From contig NZ_JAYMFI010000017.1 in NCBI RefSeq assembly GCF_035830635.1, forward strand, positions 45,241 through 109,240: DNA of 64,000 bases, given 5' to 3'. This document shows positions 32,367 through 41,208 of the stretch, in pieces (the stretch's first letter is position 1; every line of letters begins with the position of its first letter). The position numbers and the translations under genes were made by a program. The notes under the pieces are model-generated. The model saw only the letters and a program-made list of their open reading frames with translations, was not told the origin of the DNA and made no database searches. Source of the stretch: Adlercreutzia shanghongiae (GTDB taxonomy: Bacteria; Actinomycetota; Coriobacteriia; Coriobacteriales; Eggerthellaceae).

Positions 32367-35051
32367 CTACTGCGCCCTTCCGTGGCGATGCTTCTTTTTC
32401 TTGTTGCTCACCGGCTTCGGCTTCGGCGCCGCCGCCACCGCCTCAGCGGTAACGTCGCCTCCCTGCTCCGCCACAAAAGCCTCGGCGCGCGCATTGGCCT
32501 CAAGGCGCGCCAGCGGCACCTGGGCGATGCCCGTAGAGGCGGAGTGGTCGAACTCGAAGAGGCCGATCTCTTTGCCGTACTTCTTCTGCAGCTTCGCGAA
32601 CTTCGGCTCGCGGGTCTTCCACATGCAGTAGAGCGGGCAGGCGATGGCGATGGACGAGTAGGAGCCGGCGATAAGGCCGATGGCCATGGCGAAGGCAAAG
32701 TCCTTCAACGTCTCGCCGCCGAACAGCAGCATGGCGAACACCGGGATGAACGAGGTGAGCGTGGTGTTGATGGTGCGGATGAACACCTGGTTCATGGAGT
32801 GGTTGGCCATGGTCATGAAGGTGCAGCGGATGTCCTCGCCCTTCATGTTGTCGTTGATGCGGTGGAACACGACCACGGTGTCGTAGAGCGAGTAGCCGAG
32901 AATCGTGAGCAGAGCGGCAATGGTGTTCGGGTTCACCTCACGGCCCACCAGCGCGTAGATGCCCACCACCAGGATAAGGTCGTGGAACAGCGCGACGATG
33001 GCCATAACGCCCATCTTGTACTCGAAGCGGATGGCGATGTAGATGATGATGAGCAGGATGGACACCAGAAACGCGATGAGCGAGCTTTGGATGACGCTCG
33101 CGCCCCAGTCGGGTCCGATGGTGGTGACCTCGAAGTCGCTTGAGGTCATGCCGAGGGCGGCGGCCACCTCGTTGGCGTGGGCCGTGGCGTCCTCGGCCGA
33201 GGTGGTGGTGGTGCGCACGAGGAAGCCGGGCTCGCCGTTAGTCTCGGTGGTCTGGATGACGGCGTCGGGCTCGCCGGCTTCGTTGAAGGCATCGCGCATC
33301 TGCTCGGTGGTGATGTCGCCGGTGCCGTGGAAGGCCACCGACGTGCCGCCCACGAATTCGATGCCGAAGTTCAGGCCGCGCAGGCCCACAACGGCCAGGC
33401 AGGCCACCATGGCCACGGCGGCCACGGTGAGGAACACCTTGCGATAGCCGAGGAAGTTGATGTCGTGCTTGATGAAGCGGCCGCGGATCTTGCGCACAGC
33501 AGCCACGGCACGGGAGCCCTCGGCGCCCTCGTCCTCAGCGATGACGCGGGTCTCGGCGGCGTTCATCTGGGCCGCGGTCTCGGCCTCAGAGGTGGGCACG
33601 CCCTCGGCGGCGGCCAGCTCGGCGTAGCCGCGCGAGGCCTCAATGGAGTCCTTGATGCCCCAGAAGCCGGGGTTCTTCGCGATGACCTTCGGCGCAAGCA
33701 GGCGGATGAGCGGCGCCTTGAAGATGAGCATCATGGCAATGTCGCAGATGATGCCGAGCGCCAGTGTCATACCGAAGCCCTTGACGGAAGCCGCGGCAAG
33801 GAAGAACAGGCAGAGCGCCGACACCATGGTAACCAGGTCAGCGTCGATCGAGGTGAAGATGGCGTGCTTCACACCGGTGATGGAGGCGGCCTTCACGCTG
33901 CGACCCATGCGAATTTCCTCGCGGAAGCGCTCCACGGTGAGGATGGAGGAGTCCGCTGCCATGCCGATAGTTAGCACGATGCCGGCAATGCCCGCCAGCG
34001 ACAGGCTGAACAGATGGAAGGCGGAAAGAGCCGCCAGGATGCCCAGGTAGAGCACGGCGAACACGGCCATAGCCGCCGCCGTGATAAGGCCCAGGCCCTT
34101 ATAGAAGAACAGCAGGTACAGCATAACGAGCGCCAGGCCGATGAGCGCCACAACAACGCCGGAAACGAGCGCGTCCTGGCCGAGGGTGGGGCCGACGACC
34201 TGAGACTGGGCGTATTCGAAGGACACGGGCAGCGAGCCGGACTCCAGGATGGTCTGGAGGTTTTTGGCCTCGTCCAGCGTATAGCCACCGGTGATGGACA
34301 CCTCGCCGTTGGGAATCTCGGACTGCACGGCCGGCGCGGACTGCACTTCGCCGTCCAGGATGATGACGATCTGCCCATGGTCGGCCACCAGATCGCGCGA
34401 GGCCTCGGCGAAGGCCTTGGCTCCCTGGGAGTTCAGCGTGATGTTCACCGCGTAATCGATGCTGCCCTCGGAAGCGCGCCCGATAGAGACGTTGGTGATA
34501 TCGGCACCGGTGACGATGGGCGTGTACGTGCCGGGCTTCACCTCGAGGTTCTGGGTGCGGCCCGACGGGAAGGCGTTGCCGAACTCGTCGGTAACGGTGC
34601 CCTCGCCAGCATACTGGCCGCTTTCGATGGCGCTCTTCACCTCTTCGTCGGTGAAGGAATCCAGACGAGCAAACTCCAGCGAACCGGTGCGGCCGATGGT
34701 GGCGAGCGCCTCTTCGGTATCGGCCAGACCCGGAATCTGCACGAGAATCTGGTCGGCACCCTGCTCCTGCACCGTAGCCTCGGAAGCACCGAGCGCGTTC
34801 ACGCGGCTCTCGATGATGGCGCGGGACTTCTCCATATCCTCAGGGGTGACCGGCTGGCCGTCGGTGGATTTCGCCGTAAGCACAACGGACAGGCCGCCCT
34901 GAATATCGAGGCCCTGGTTGATCTTCTCGTTGGGCGGGGTGAACAGCACCGCCGAGACGACGATAAGCAGGGTGGTAAGGATGAGCAGCCAGACGTTGCG
35001 GCGGTCGGCCGTGCGCGCCGGCTTTTTCTTGACGTTGCGTTCCAATGCCAT
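32367..35051 (-). CDS. secDF: Fused protein translocase subunit SecDF
   Basis: An 894-residue fusion of SecD (about 1-470) and SecF (about 555-830). SecD features include LGLDIQGG-like GLDIQGGLSVVL in the first extracytoplasmic region and GMAADSSILTVERFREE; SecF features include FGIEFVGGTSVAF and TILGYSLYDTVVVFHRIND. Twelve helices are expected. It uses the proton motive force to complete protein export, which fits a genome with many secreted proteins. A helical linker (about 480-550) joins the halves. The C-terminus is basic (KKKKHRHGRAQ). Neither YajC nor RuvB is adjacent. Confidence 0.96.
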   Translation of the reverse strand: MALERNVKKKPARTADRRNVWLLILTTLLIVVSAVLFTPPNEKINQGLDIQGGLSVVLTAKSTDGQPVTPEDMEKSRAIIESRVNALGASEATVQEQGADQILVQIPGLADTEEALATIGRTGSLEFARLDSFTDEEVKSAIESGQYAGEGTVTDEFGNAFPSGRTQNLEVKPGTYTPIVTGADITNVSIGRASEGSIDYAVNITLNSQGAKAFAEASRDLVADHGQIVIILDGEVQSAPAVQSEIPNGEVSITGGYTLDEAKNLQTILESGSLPVSFEYAQSQVVGPTLGQDALVSGVVVALIGLALVMLYLLFFYKGLGLITAAAMAVFAVLYLGILAALSAFHLFSLSLAGIAGIVLTIGMAADSSILTVERFREEIRMGRSVKAASITGVKHAIFTSIDADLVTMVSALCLFFLAAASVKGFGMTLALGIICDIAMMLIFKAPLIRLLAPKVIAKNPGFWGIKDSIEASRGYAELAAAEGVPTSEAETAAQMNAAETRVIAEDEGAEGSRAVAAVRKIRGRFIKHDINFLGYRKVFLTVAAVAMVACLAVVGLRGLNFGIEFVGGTSVAFHGTGDITTEQMRDAFNEAGEPDAVIQTTETNGEPGFLVRTTTTSAEDATAHANEVAAALGMTSSDFEVTTIGPDWGASVIQSSLIAFLVSILLIIIYIAIRFEYKMGVMAIVALFHDLILVVGIYALVGREVNPNTIAALLTILGYSLYDTVVVFHRINDNMKGEDIRCTFMTMANHSMNQVFIRTINTTLTSFIPVFAMLLFGGETLKDFAFAMAIGLIAGSYSSIAIACPLYCMWKTREPKFAKLQKKYGKEIGLFEFDHSASTGIAQVPLARLEANARAEAFVAEQGGDVTAEAVAAAPKPKPVSNKKKKHRHGRAQ

Positions 35052-35250
35052 GGGGCTTCAGACTCCTTGCGCAGGTTCTTCGATTTCCAACTTTCCCCTC
35101 GGTGCGGGCCTCCCCGATTCCGCCCCGAGTTCAACTTGCCTATTGTGCCACAAAAGACCAAGCGTAACCAGCTTTTTTCCAGCACGTGCACCCATTAGGC
35201 AGAAAGCCCCTCCCCTGCCCTCCATTTGTCGAAAGTCGGAAGAAATTCAA

Positions 35251-35402
35251 AAAATGGCTTGGAAATCACGATTCTTTGACCTTGCAAGGCTCGAAATCGA
35301 ACTATCGCCTCGCCTCCCAAAGCATTTCCCCAGGTCACGTTTTCTCCGCAGGAGACCGGAGTGCGATTTTGGTCAAAGAATCGTGATTTCCAAGCCACTT
35401 TT
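35251..35402. repeat. Inverted-repeat element E2
   Basis: Arms 35251-35281 and 35371-35402 share a perfect 27-base complement (TGGCTTGGAAATCACGATTC... on the left). The interior contains, on the minus strand, GACCTGGGGAAATGC, found identically in element E3, which also has similar arms. It lies in the 499-base divergent gap between secDF and the gene at 35551. Outside the element this gap shows no gene. Confidence 0.85.
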
Positions 35403-35550
35403 CATACCCCGAGGCTGTGATGCCGCTTGATAAGGGACAGCGTTTCGGCCGCCGCCTCGCTGCGCTAGCGCAAAGAGCCCCCGACTCACTCTTCGCAAAG
35501 GCGAGCTTTTATCGAATTGTGACCATTTCACTACCTGCAGCGTTATCTTT

Positions 35551-36696
35551 ATGAAGGCGAAAAATGTTGCGAAGATGCCGGTGAAACGCTTTACCATGGG
35601 CGCTATGCGTCTATTTACTTATGGCATAACATCATTTTCTCATTGGGTTACGACGCCCTTCGCACCCAGCGACGGCGATCGCGTGAATGCCAAATCCATG
35701 CTCGACTGCGAGCCGACCGCCGAATCGCTCGCCCATCTCGAGCGCCTCTTCCCCCATCTTCCTCGCCCGTTTCACCTATCCGCCGCGACACAGCAGAGAA
35801 AGCCCGTCGAAGGCGCCGTGAAGCATCTCTGCATCAAGCGACCCGCGGGGAAGGCGTTTTGCCGCATCGGCAGCGGAGTCTACGCCGCGAGTCCCGAGCT
35901 GTGCTTCGTGCAGTTAGCCACACAGCTTTCGTTTCACGAGCTGATTCGCGCGGGCAACGCCCTGTGCGGTAGCTTCTATCTGAGTCCAGCGAAAGACGGC
36001 CGGCTGGAGAAGCGAAAGCCGTTGACGACCAGGCGGCGCATCGAGGCGTTTGTGCGGGCAAACCCAGGACTTACCGGAGCAAAGAAGGCGCGCCGCGCCG
36101 TACCGTGGATCGCTGACGGGGCCGCCTCGCCGCCCGAGGCGTTCCTCGCCATGGTGCTGGGGCTTCCGTTTCGCCATGGCGGATTCCAGGTAGCGGGATT
36201 CAAAGTGAACCAGCGCATCAAACCGACTCGAAAGGCGCGAGCCATCGCCGGCCGCGAGACGCTGGTGCCCGATCTGCTGCTGGAGAAAGCGCGTCTTGCC
36301 ATCGAATACGACTCGACAGCCGAGCATGCGGCGGCCTTGCAGCTCACGCGCGACGCGCAAAAGCGGCTAGCCCTGGAGGCCGACCGCTACAAGGTTATTA
36401 CCGTCACGACCAAGCAACTAGCAAGCCGAGCGGAAATGGAGCGCATCGCAAGACAGATTTACCGCTATACGGGACAACGATTCCGACCTCAAAGCCAATC
36501 TTTTGAGGGACAGCAGGCCCTGCTCTTTCGAATGGGCTGGTCGCTCGATGGCTATTGGAAGGCCTCCGCCGAGAAGGTCGATCGAAACGGTGTCGCCGCG
36601 CACATGAACTCTTTTGGCGCCTTTGCTGCGGGCATTGATTTAAGCGAACCCCACCGGGTCGAATGTAGTTATGACAGCTGGGGTAGCGCCTGGTAA
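35551..36696 (+). CDS. Hypothetical protein with C-terminal Vsr/DUF559-like endonuclease fold
   Basis: A protein of up to 381 residues. The middle (about 95-135, KAFCRIGSGVYAASPELCFVQLATQLS) resembles the region following the HTH in AbiEi-type proteins, and the C-terminal part has TLVPDLLLEKARLAIEYDS...AQKRLALEADRYKVITVTTKQL, the layout of DUF559/Vsr-like PD-(D/E)xK nucleases with candidate residues Asp245, Glu256 and Asp258. The start is uncertain: no good ribosome binding site, and ATGs at 35551, 35575, 35596 and 35605 are possible. It is solitary on the plus strand with a repeat element upstream. Activity as a nuclease is not shown by the sequence alone. Confidence 0.65.
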   Translation: MKAKNVAKMPVKRFTMGAMRLFTYGITSFSHWVTTPFAPSDGDRVNAKSMLDCEPTAESLAHLERLFPHLPRPFHLSAATQQRKPVEGAVKHLCIKRPAGKAFCRIGSGVYAASPELCFVQLATQLSFHELIRAGNALCGSFYLSPAKDGRLEKRKPLTTRRRIEAFVRANPGLTGAKKARRAVPWIADGAASPPEAFLAMVLGLPFRHGGFQVAGFKVNQRIKPTRKARAIAGRETLVPDLLLEKARLAIEYDSTAEHAAALQLTRDAQKRLALEADRYKVITVTTKQLASRAEMERIARQIYRYTGQRFRPQSQSFEGQQALLFRMGWSLDGYWKASAEKVDRNGVAAHMNSFGAFAAGIDLSEPHRVECSYDSWGSAW

Positions 36697-36790
36697 GATA
36701 AATGCTGCGAAACGGCAGGCGATTTTGCCTTGGCGCGCAGAAAGCACAGCGATGCTGGATGCGCAGGGCATAACGGAGGGAAGCCCAGCG

Positions 36791-38041
36791 ATGGCGAAAG
36801 ACGTAGAAGTAGACAAGGCAACAGCAGCGTCGACGAATGAAACGCGTGGTGGCAGGAACAACTTGCGGCCCGCGGAACACATCGAACACGGCATTCCGCC
36901 CGTGTTCGACGAACGCTCCGAAGTGCTGGTACTGGGCACGATGCCCTCTCCCGCGTCACGCGAGGCGGCGTTCTTCTACGGACATCCGCGCAACCGATTC
37001 TGGCCGGTGCTCGCCGCCCTGTTCGACGAACCCGTGCCCGAGGACAACGCCGAGCGAACCGATTTGCTTTTGCGCCATCACATCGCATTGTGGGACGTGC
37101 TGGCGTCCTGCGATATACGCGGGGCCTCTGATGCGTCCATCTCCAACGAGCAGCCGAACGACCTCATGCGCGTGATAGGCGCAGCACCCATACGACGTGT
37201 GTTTTGCACGGGGGCGACGTCGGCGCGCCTCTATCGCAAGCTGTGCGAGGCAACGTGCGGTATGCCCGCCGAGCAGCTTCCCTCCACGAGCCCCGCAAAC
37301 GCCGCTTGGTCGCTTCCGCGACTCATTGAGGCGTATCGGCCGCTGGCCCAGACGGTCAGGGCCTTCAACCCGCCCGCGCTGAATGTTCCGGACGTAGTGG
37401 CACTCGAGCAGGCCATTGCCGCCGCGGGCACGTCGCTCGCGACGCTCATGCGCCGCGCGGGCCGTTTTCTCGCGTACGAGGCGAAGAAGCTGCTCGGCGA
37501 TGCGTCTGGCCCCGTGGTCATTCTATGCGGAAGCGGCAACAACGGCGGGGACGGCTGGGTGGCGGGTGAATACCTCGATCGCTGGGGCGTGCCGGCGCGC
37601 ATCGTCTCGCTGCTCGCGCCCGAGGACCTCGTTGCCGAGCCGGCGCGCACCGAGGCGCTTCGTGCGTCGGCGGCGCTGAGCGACCGTAGCTCGGTGGTGA
37701 TTGCGCCGCGCTTGGAGGAGCTGGAAGCGCTGCTCGCCGAATCGCCGCTGGCCATAGATGCGCTGTTGGGCACAGGCTTTGCGCGTAGCGAGGTGCGCGC
37801 ACCACTCGACGGGTGGATTCGTGCCTTGAATGCGGCCCGCAGCTGCGAAACGACGGTGGTCGCCGCCGATGTCCCCAGCGGGATGTCCGCCCAGACTGGT
37901 GCCGTGGCAGCCGATGCCGTGCACGCTGACCTGACCGTCACCATGATTGTTCCCAAGCCGGGCTTGGTCGCGCCGCAGTCCGCACCCTTCTGCGGGCACG
38001 TCAAGGTCGCGCCGCTCGCCTACATTGAGCCGCTGCTCTGA
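36791..38041 (+). CDS. Fusion of DNA-deoxyinosine glycosylase (UDG superfamily) and NAD(P)H-hydrate epimerase (NnrE)
   Basis: A 416-residue two-domain protein. Residues about 41-186 are a family 6-type uracil/hypoxanthine-DNA glycosylase: LGTMPSPASREAAFF, YGHPRNRFWPVL and LPSTSPANAAW. Residues about 198-416 are NnrE (YjeF N-terminal domain): GSGNNGGDGWVAGEYL, DALLGTGF and VAADVPSGMSAQTG. The first removes deaminated bases from DNA, the second repairs hydrated NAD(P)HX. The ATG at 36791 has GGAGGGAAG at the right distance, while upstream starts would overlap the preceding gene. The reading frame is continuous through the junction. The ADP/ATP-dependent dehydratase (NnrD) partner domain is absent. 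Confidence 0.88.
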   Translation: MAKDVEVDKATAASTNETRGGRNNLRPAEHIEHGIPPVFDERSEVLVLGTMPSPASREAAFFYGHPRNRFWPVLAALFDEPVPEDNAERTDLLLRHHIALWDVLASCDIRGASDASISNEQPNDLMRVIGAAPIRRVFCTGATSARLYRKLCEATCGMPAEQLPSTSPANAAWSLPRLIEAYRPLAQTVRAFNPPALNVPDVVALEQAIAAAGTSLATLMRRAGRFLAYEAKKLLGDASGPVVILCGSGNNGGDGWVAGEYLDRWGVPARIVSLLAPEDLVAEPARTEALRASAALSDRSSVVIAPRLEELEALLAESPLAIDALLGTGFARSEVRAPLDGWIRALNAARSCETTVVAADVPSGMSAQTGAVAADAVHADLTVTMIVPKPGLVAPQSAPFCGHVKVAPLAYIEPLL

Positions 38042-38043
38042 AG

Positions 38044-38116
38044 GCTTTCGCAAGTGGTCTTTTGAGGGCTTTTACCAGTAGTCCTTTGCGGGCTTTCGCT
38101 AGCAATCGACAGCAGC
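38044..38116. repeat. Three degenerate 24-base tandem repeats
   Basis: Units start with GGCTTTCGCAAGTGGTCTTT, GGCTTTTACCAGTAGTCCTT and GGCTTTCGCTAGCAATCG, directly after the stop of the glycosylase-NnrE gene. No coding frame is favoured. Confidence 0.55.
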
Positions 38117-38159
38117 CCGCACCAACTCGATGCCCCAGAGAATCTCGCGCTGACTGCTG

Positions 38160-38313
38160 AAAAGTGGCTTGAAAATCACGATTCTTTGACCAGTTTCACT
38201 TGCCGTGCGCTTTATTTCGAAATGCGACCTGGGGAAATGCGGAAAACGCAACGCAAACGAACCCCCTCAGTGCCTATTCGGGTCAAAGAATCGCACTTTC
38301 CAAGCCACTTTTT
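38160..38313. repeat. Inverted-repeat element E3
   Basis: Arms 38160-38191 and 38281-38313 are largely complementary and resemble those of E2 (AAAGTGGCTTG..., ATTCTTTGACC). The interior carries GACCTGGGGAAATGC on the plus strand, so E3 is in the opposite orientation to E2. It lies in the 543-base convergent gap between the glycosylase-NnrE gene and queA; no gene is supported there. Confidence 0.85.
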
Positions 38314-38476
38314 GGTTTTGGCCCGAAAGCAGCCCTGGAATTGTGGAGCATGGAAACAAGAAGCTGAGCCGGAACGCGTCGGGGGGCGCTCTACGCTACC
38401 AACTTGTGGCGAAGCGCTTGCCAGCAGTGAGATGCTTGCCTGCGGCTAGACGCATGCCGGCAAACGCGGAGCAAGG

Positions 38477-38573
38477 GCGCAAGGGCAGCCGGGGGAAGAG
38501 CGAGACGCCGTCGAACGAGAGCGCAAGGGTAACCGGGAGAAGAGAGACGCCGCCGGACGAGGGGTGGCGTCTC
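38477..38573 (-). terminator. queA terminator hairpin within a 44-base tandem duplication
   Basis: GAGACGCC (38544-38551) pairs with GGCGTCTC (38566-38573), and on the minus strand is followed by TCTTCTC, 11 bases after the queA stop. The unit 38477-38520 is repeated at 38521-38562 with about 85 percent identity, so half of the hairpin has been duplicated. Confidence 0.7.
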
Positions 38574-38584
38574 GGCAAAATCAT

Positions 38585-39682
38585 CTAGCGCAAGAACATG
38601 GCGTCGCCGAAGGAGAGCAGACGGTAGCGCTCGGCGATGGCGTGCTCGTAGGCGGCCAGGATGTTCTCGCGGGAGCTGAAGGCGGACACGAGCATCATGA
38701 GCGTCGAGCGCGGCACATGGAAGTTGGTGATGAGCGCATCCACCACGCGGAAGGTGTAGCCCGGCAAGATATAGAGGCTCGTGGCTTCGCGGTCCCGGGC
38801 GACAAGGGCGCCGCGGCCGCCGTCGGCCGCCGGGTCCCAGGCGCTTTCCAGACTGCGCACGCTGGTGGTGCCCACGGCGATGACGCGCCCGCCCGCGGCA
38901 TGAGTCGCTTTCACGGCGTCCACCGTGGCCTGGGGCACCGTGTAGAACTCCGTGTGGATGACGTGCTTTTCCGGGTCGTCCTCGTCCACCACGCGGAAGG
39001 TGTCCAGGCCCACTTCCAGTTCCACCGTGGCCCAGCCAACGCCCTGCTCGCGCAAGCGCTCGATGAGCTCCGGGGTGAAGTGCAGACCCGCCGTGGGCGC
39101 CGCCGCAGAGCTCTCGCGGCGCGAGTACACCGTTTGGTACAGCTCCTCGTCGCCGGCGTAATCGCGAATGTAGGGGGGCAGCGGCGTGTGGCCCACCGCG
39201 TGCAGCGCCTCGTCCAGCGACGGCAGCGGCGTGGAAAGCCGTGCCACGCGCTCGCCGCGCTGGCCATCGCGCGCCCAGTCGATGATCTCGGCGGAAAGCA
39301 CCACCGCACCGGCGGCATCCGTGAAATCCACCACCGCGCCCGACCCCGGCTTCAAACGCTTCCCCGGCCGCACGAGCACCTCCCAAAACGCCACCCGGTT
39401 CGTTCGCGGCTCGGGCCCGCCGCATTCGCGCAGCAAAAACACCTCAGCCGCGCCGCCGGTGCCTCGCTTGGCCCCCAGCAAGCGCGCCGGCATGACCCGC
39501 GTTTCATTAGCCACGAGCAAATCGCCGGGCCGCAGGTAGTCTGCGATGTCCCGGAAGATCCGATCCTCCACTTCCCCACTTTCGCGATCCATCACCAGCA
39601 TCCGGCACTCATCGCGCACGGCAGCCGGCTCTTGGGCAATGAGCTCCTCGGGCAAGTTGTAGTCGAAATCATCCGTTCTCAT
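38585..39682 (-). CDS. queA: S-adenosylmethionine:tRNA ribosyltransferase-isomerase
   Basis: A 365-residue enzyme that transfers the ribosyl moiety of SAM to preQ1-modified tRNA, giving epoxyqueuosine. FDYNLPEELIAQEP at the start, NETRVMPARLLG, PTAGLHFTPEL, HTEFYTVP, GTTSVRSLE and TNFHVPRSTLMMLVSAF are all family landmarks. Full length. It diverges from tgt across a 280-base gap that contains a very long inverted repeat. No queuosine precursor genes are nearby. Confidence 0.98.
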   Translation of the reverse strand: MRTDDFDYNLPEELIAQEPAAVRDECRMLVMDRESGEVEDRIFRDIADYLRPGDLLVANETRVMPARLLGAKRGTGGAAEVFLLRECGGPEPRTNRVAFWEVLVRPGKRLKPGSGAVVDFTDAAGAVVLSAEIIDWARDGQRGERVARLSTPLPSLDEALHAVGHTPLPPYIRDYAGDEELYQTVYSRRESSAAAPTAGLHFTPELIERLREQGVGWATVELEVGLDTFRVVDEDDPEKHVIHTEFYTVPQATVDAVKATHAAGGRVIAVGTTSVRSLESAWDPAADGGRGALVARDREATSLYILPGYTFRVVDALITNFHVPRSTLMMLVSAFSSRENILAAYEHAIAERYRLLSFGDAMFLR

Positions 39683-39744
39683 GGAAAAGTCTCCTTCGCA
39701 AGTAAGTGAGCGCTATACTACCATGACCTTCTTAAGACATGCTT

Positions 39745-39941
39745 CGTCGGCTGCGGAAGGGGTGCGCGCAGACCTCTGATCGCCCCGCGGAGAACGCGAC
39801 GTTTAAGAATCAGCTTCCACTTCAGCAGCAGCGATTCCGGGATAGTACCAACTCGCGTGCATCATCTTCGCTGATTCCTTTGTCGCGTTCGCAGCGGGAA
39901 ACGCGATCAGCGGTCTGCGCGCACCCCTTCCGCAGCCGACG
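39745..39941. repeat. Very long inverted repeat between queA and tgt (E4)
   Basis: Arms 39745-39800 and 39882-39941: the outer 39 positions pair with one mismatch (CGTCGGCTGCGGAAGGGG... with its complement), followed by an irregular region, a GAACGCGAC/GTCGCGTTC pair and an inner AATCAGC/GCTGATT pair. The loop is about 52 bases. The right arm ends about 10 bases before the tgt ribosome binding site. The interior does not match the other elements. Confidence 0.88.
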
Positions 39942-39962
39942 CCGACGACTAAGGACTGCAAG

Positions 39963-41108
39963 ATGGCCCTCTTCGATTGCACCTGCGACGCGACCAGCGG
40001 GCACGCCCGCGCGCTCACCTACACCACCGCCCACGGCGACTTCCACACCCCCATGTTCATGCCCGTGGGAACCTCCGCCACGGTGAAGGGCGTCACCACG
40101 CCCCAACTGCGCGAACTGGGCAGCCAGGTGGTGCTCGCGAACACCTACCACCTCGCCATGCGACCCGGAGCGGAGCTCGTGGCCGAGGCCGGCGGCATCC
40201 ACCGCTTCATGAACTACGACGGCCCCATGCTCACCGACTCCGGCGGCTTCCAGGTGTTCAGCCTGGCCGACACGGTGAAGCTCTCTGATGACGGCGTCAC
40301 GTTCAAGTCCATCTACGACGGCAGCAACATCCATTGGACGCCCGAGGAGAACATGCGCATCCAGGAGCTCATCGGCGCCGACATCGCCATGCAGCTGGAC
40401 CAGTGCGCCCCCTACCCCGCCACCCGCGAGTTCGTGGCGCGGGCCGTGGACTACTCCAGCGCCTGGGCGCGCCGCTGCCTGGCGGCGCACACGCGGCCCG
40501 ACCAGACGCTCTTCGGCATCGTGCAGGGCGGCATGCATCTGGATCTGCGTTTGGAAAGCGTGCGGCGCCTTCGCGAGATAGAGGGCGAGTCGCTCGCCGC
40601 GGGTGGGAGGCGCTTCGGCGGCTTCGGCATCGGCGGCTATTCGGTGGGCGAGGACCACAAGGTGATGTTCGAAACGCTCGGCGAGGTGGCTCGGGCCTGT
40701 CCCGAGGATCGGCCGCGCTACCTCATGGGCGTGGGCAATCCGACGACCCTTGTGCGCGCCGTGCGCGAGGGCGTGGACATGTTCGACTGCGTGCTTCCCA
40801 CCCGCACCGCCCGCATGGGCACGGCGTTTTCCAGCACGGGCCGCATGAACATGCGCAACGCCAAGTACGCTCGCGACTTCACGCCGCTCGACCCCACCTG
40901 CGACTGCCCCACCTGCACAAACTACACGCGCGCCTACCTGCGCCATCTGGTAAAGCAAAACGAGATGCTGGGGGCCATCCTGCTTTCGGTGCACAACCTG
41001 TACTTCCTGTTAGACCTCATGCGCCGCGCACGCGAGGCCGTGCTGGCCGATGCCTACGAGGAGTTCTACGCCCGGTGGATGGAAAGCGACGCCGCCGCCG
41101 ATTACTAG
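39963..41108 (+). CDS. tgt: tRNA-guanine (queuine/preQ1) transglycosylase
   Basis: A 381-residue enzyme exchanging guanine 34 of GUN-anticodon tRNAs for preQ1. The catalytic aspartates lie in LTDSGGFQVFSL and VLPTRTARMG contexts, GIVQGGMHLDLR and GGYSVGE bind base, and the zinc site is CDCPTCTNYTRAYLRHL. AAGGA precedes the ATG. It acts just before QueA, whose gene diverges. A perfect 9-base hairpin begins at the stop. Confidence 0.98.
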   Translation: MALFDCTCDATSGHARALTYTTAHGDFHTPMFMPVGTSATVKGVTTPQLRELGSQVVLANTYHLAMRPGAELVAEAGGIHRFMNYDGPMLTDSGGFQVFSLADTVKLSDDGVTFKSIYDGSNIHWTPEENMRIQELIGADIAMQLDQCAPYPATREFVARAVDYSSAWARRCLAAHTRPDQTLFGIVQGGMHLDLRLESVRRLREIEGESLAAGGRRFGGFGIGGYSVGEDHKVMFETLGEVARACPEDRPRYLMGVGNPTTLVRAVREGVDMFDCVLPTRTARMGTAFSSTGRMNMRNAKYARDFTPLDPTCDCPTCTNYTRAYLRHLVKQNEMLGAILLSVHNLYFLLDLMRRAREAVLADAYEEFYARWMESDAAADY

Positions 41109-41208
41109 AGGCGCTACCGCCCCAGCACGCTAGCGCCTCGTAGGGTCGCCCTCCCAAGCAAGACTGCCCCGCGCGCAGCAAGGGGCGACTGGGGTCACCC
41201 CCTACGAG
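41108..41208. other. Two overlapping hairpins downstream of tgt
   Basis: GAGGCGCTA / TAGCGCCTC (41108-41116 with 41131-41139) forms a perfect stem starting at the tgt stop. CTCGTAGGG / CCCTACGAG (41137-41145 with 41200-41208) encloses an interior with GGGTCGCCC and GGGGCGAC. The two overlap by three bases and could be alternatives. No T-tract. The remaining gap to 41467 contains nothing I can name. Confidence 0.6.

Noticed and set aside
39683..39962. A preQ1 riboswitch between queA and tgt
   Set aside because: Neither strand shows the small preQ1 aptamer pattern; the gap is dominated by the long inverted repeat.
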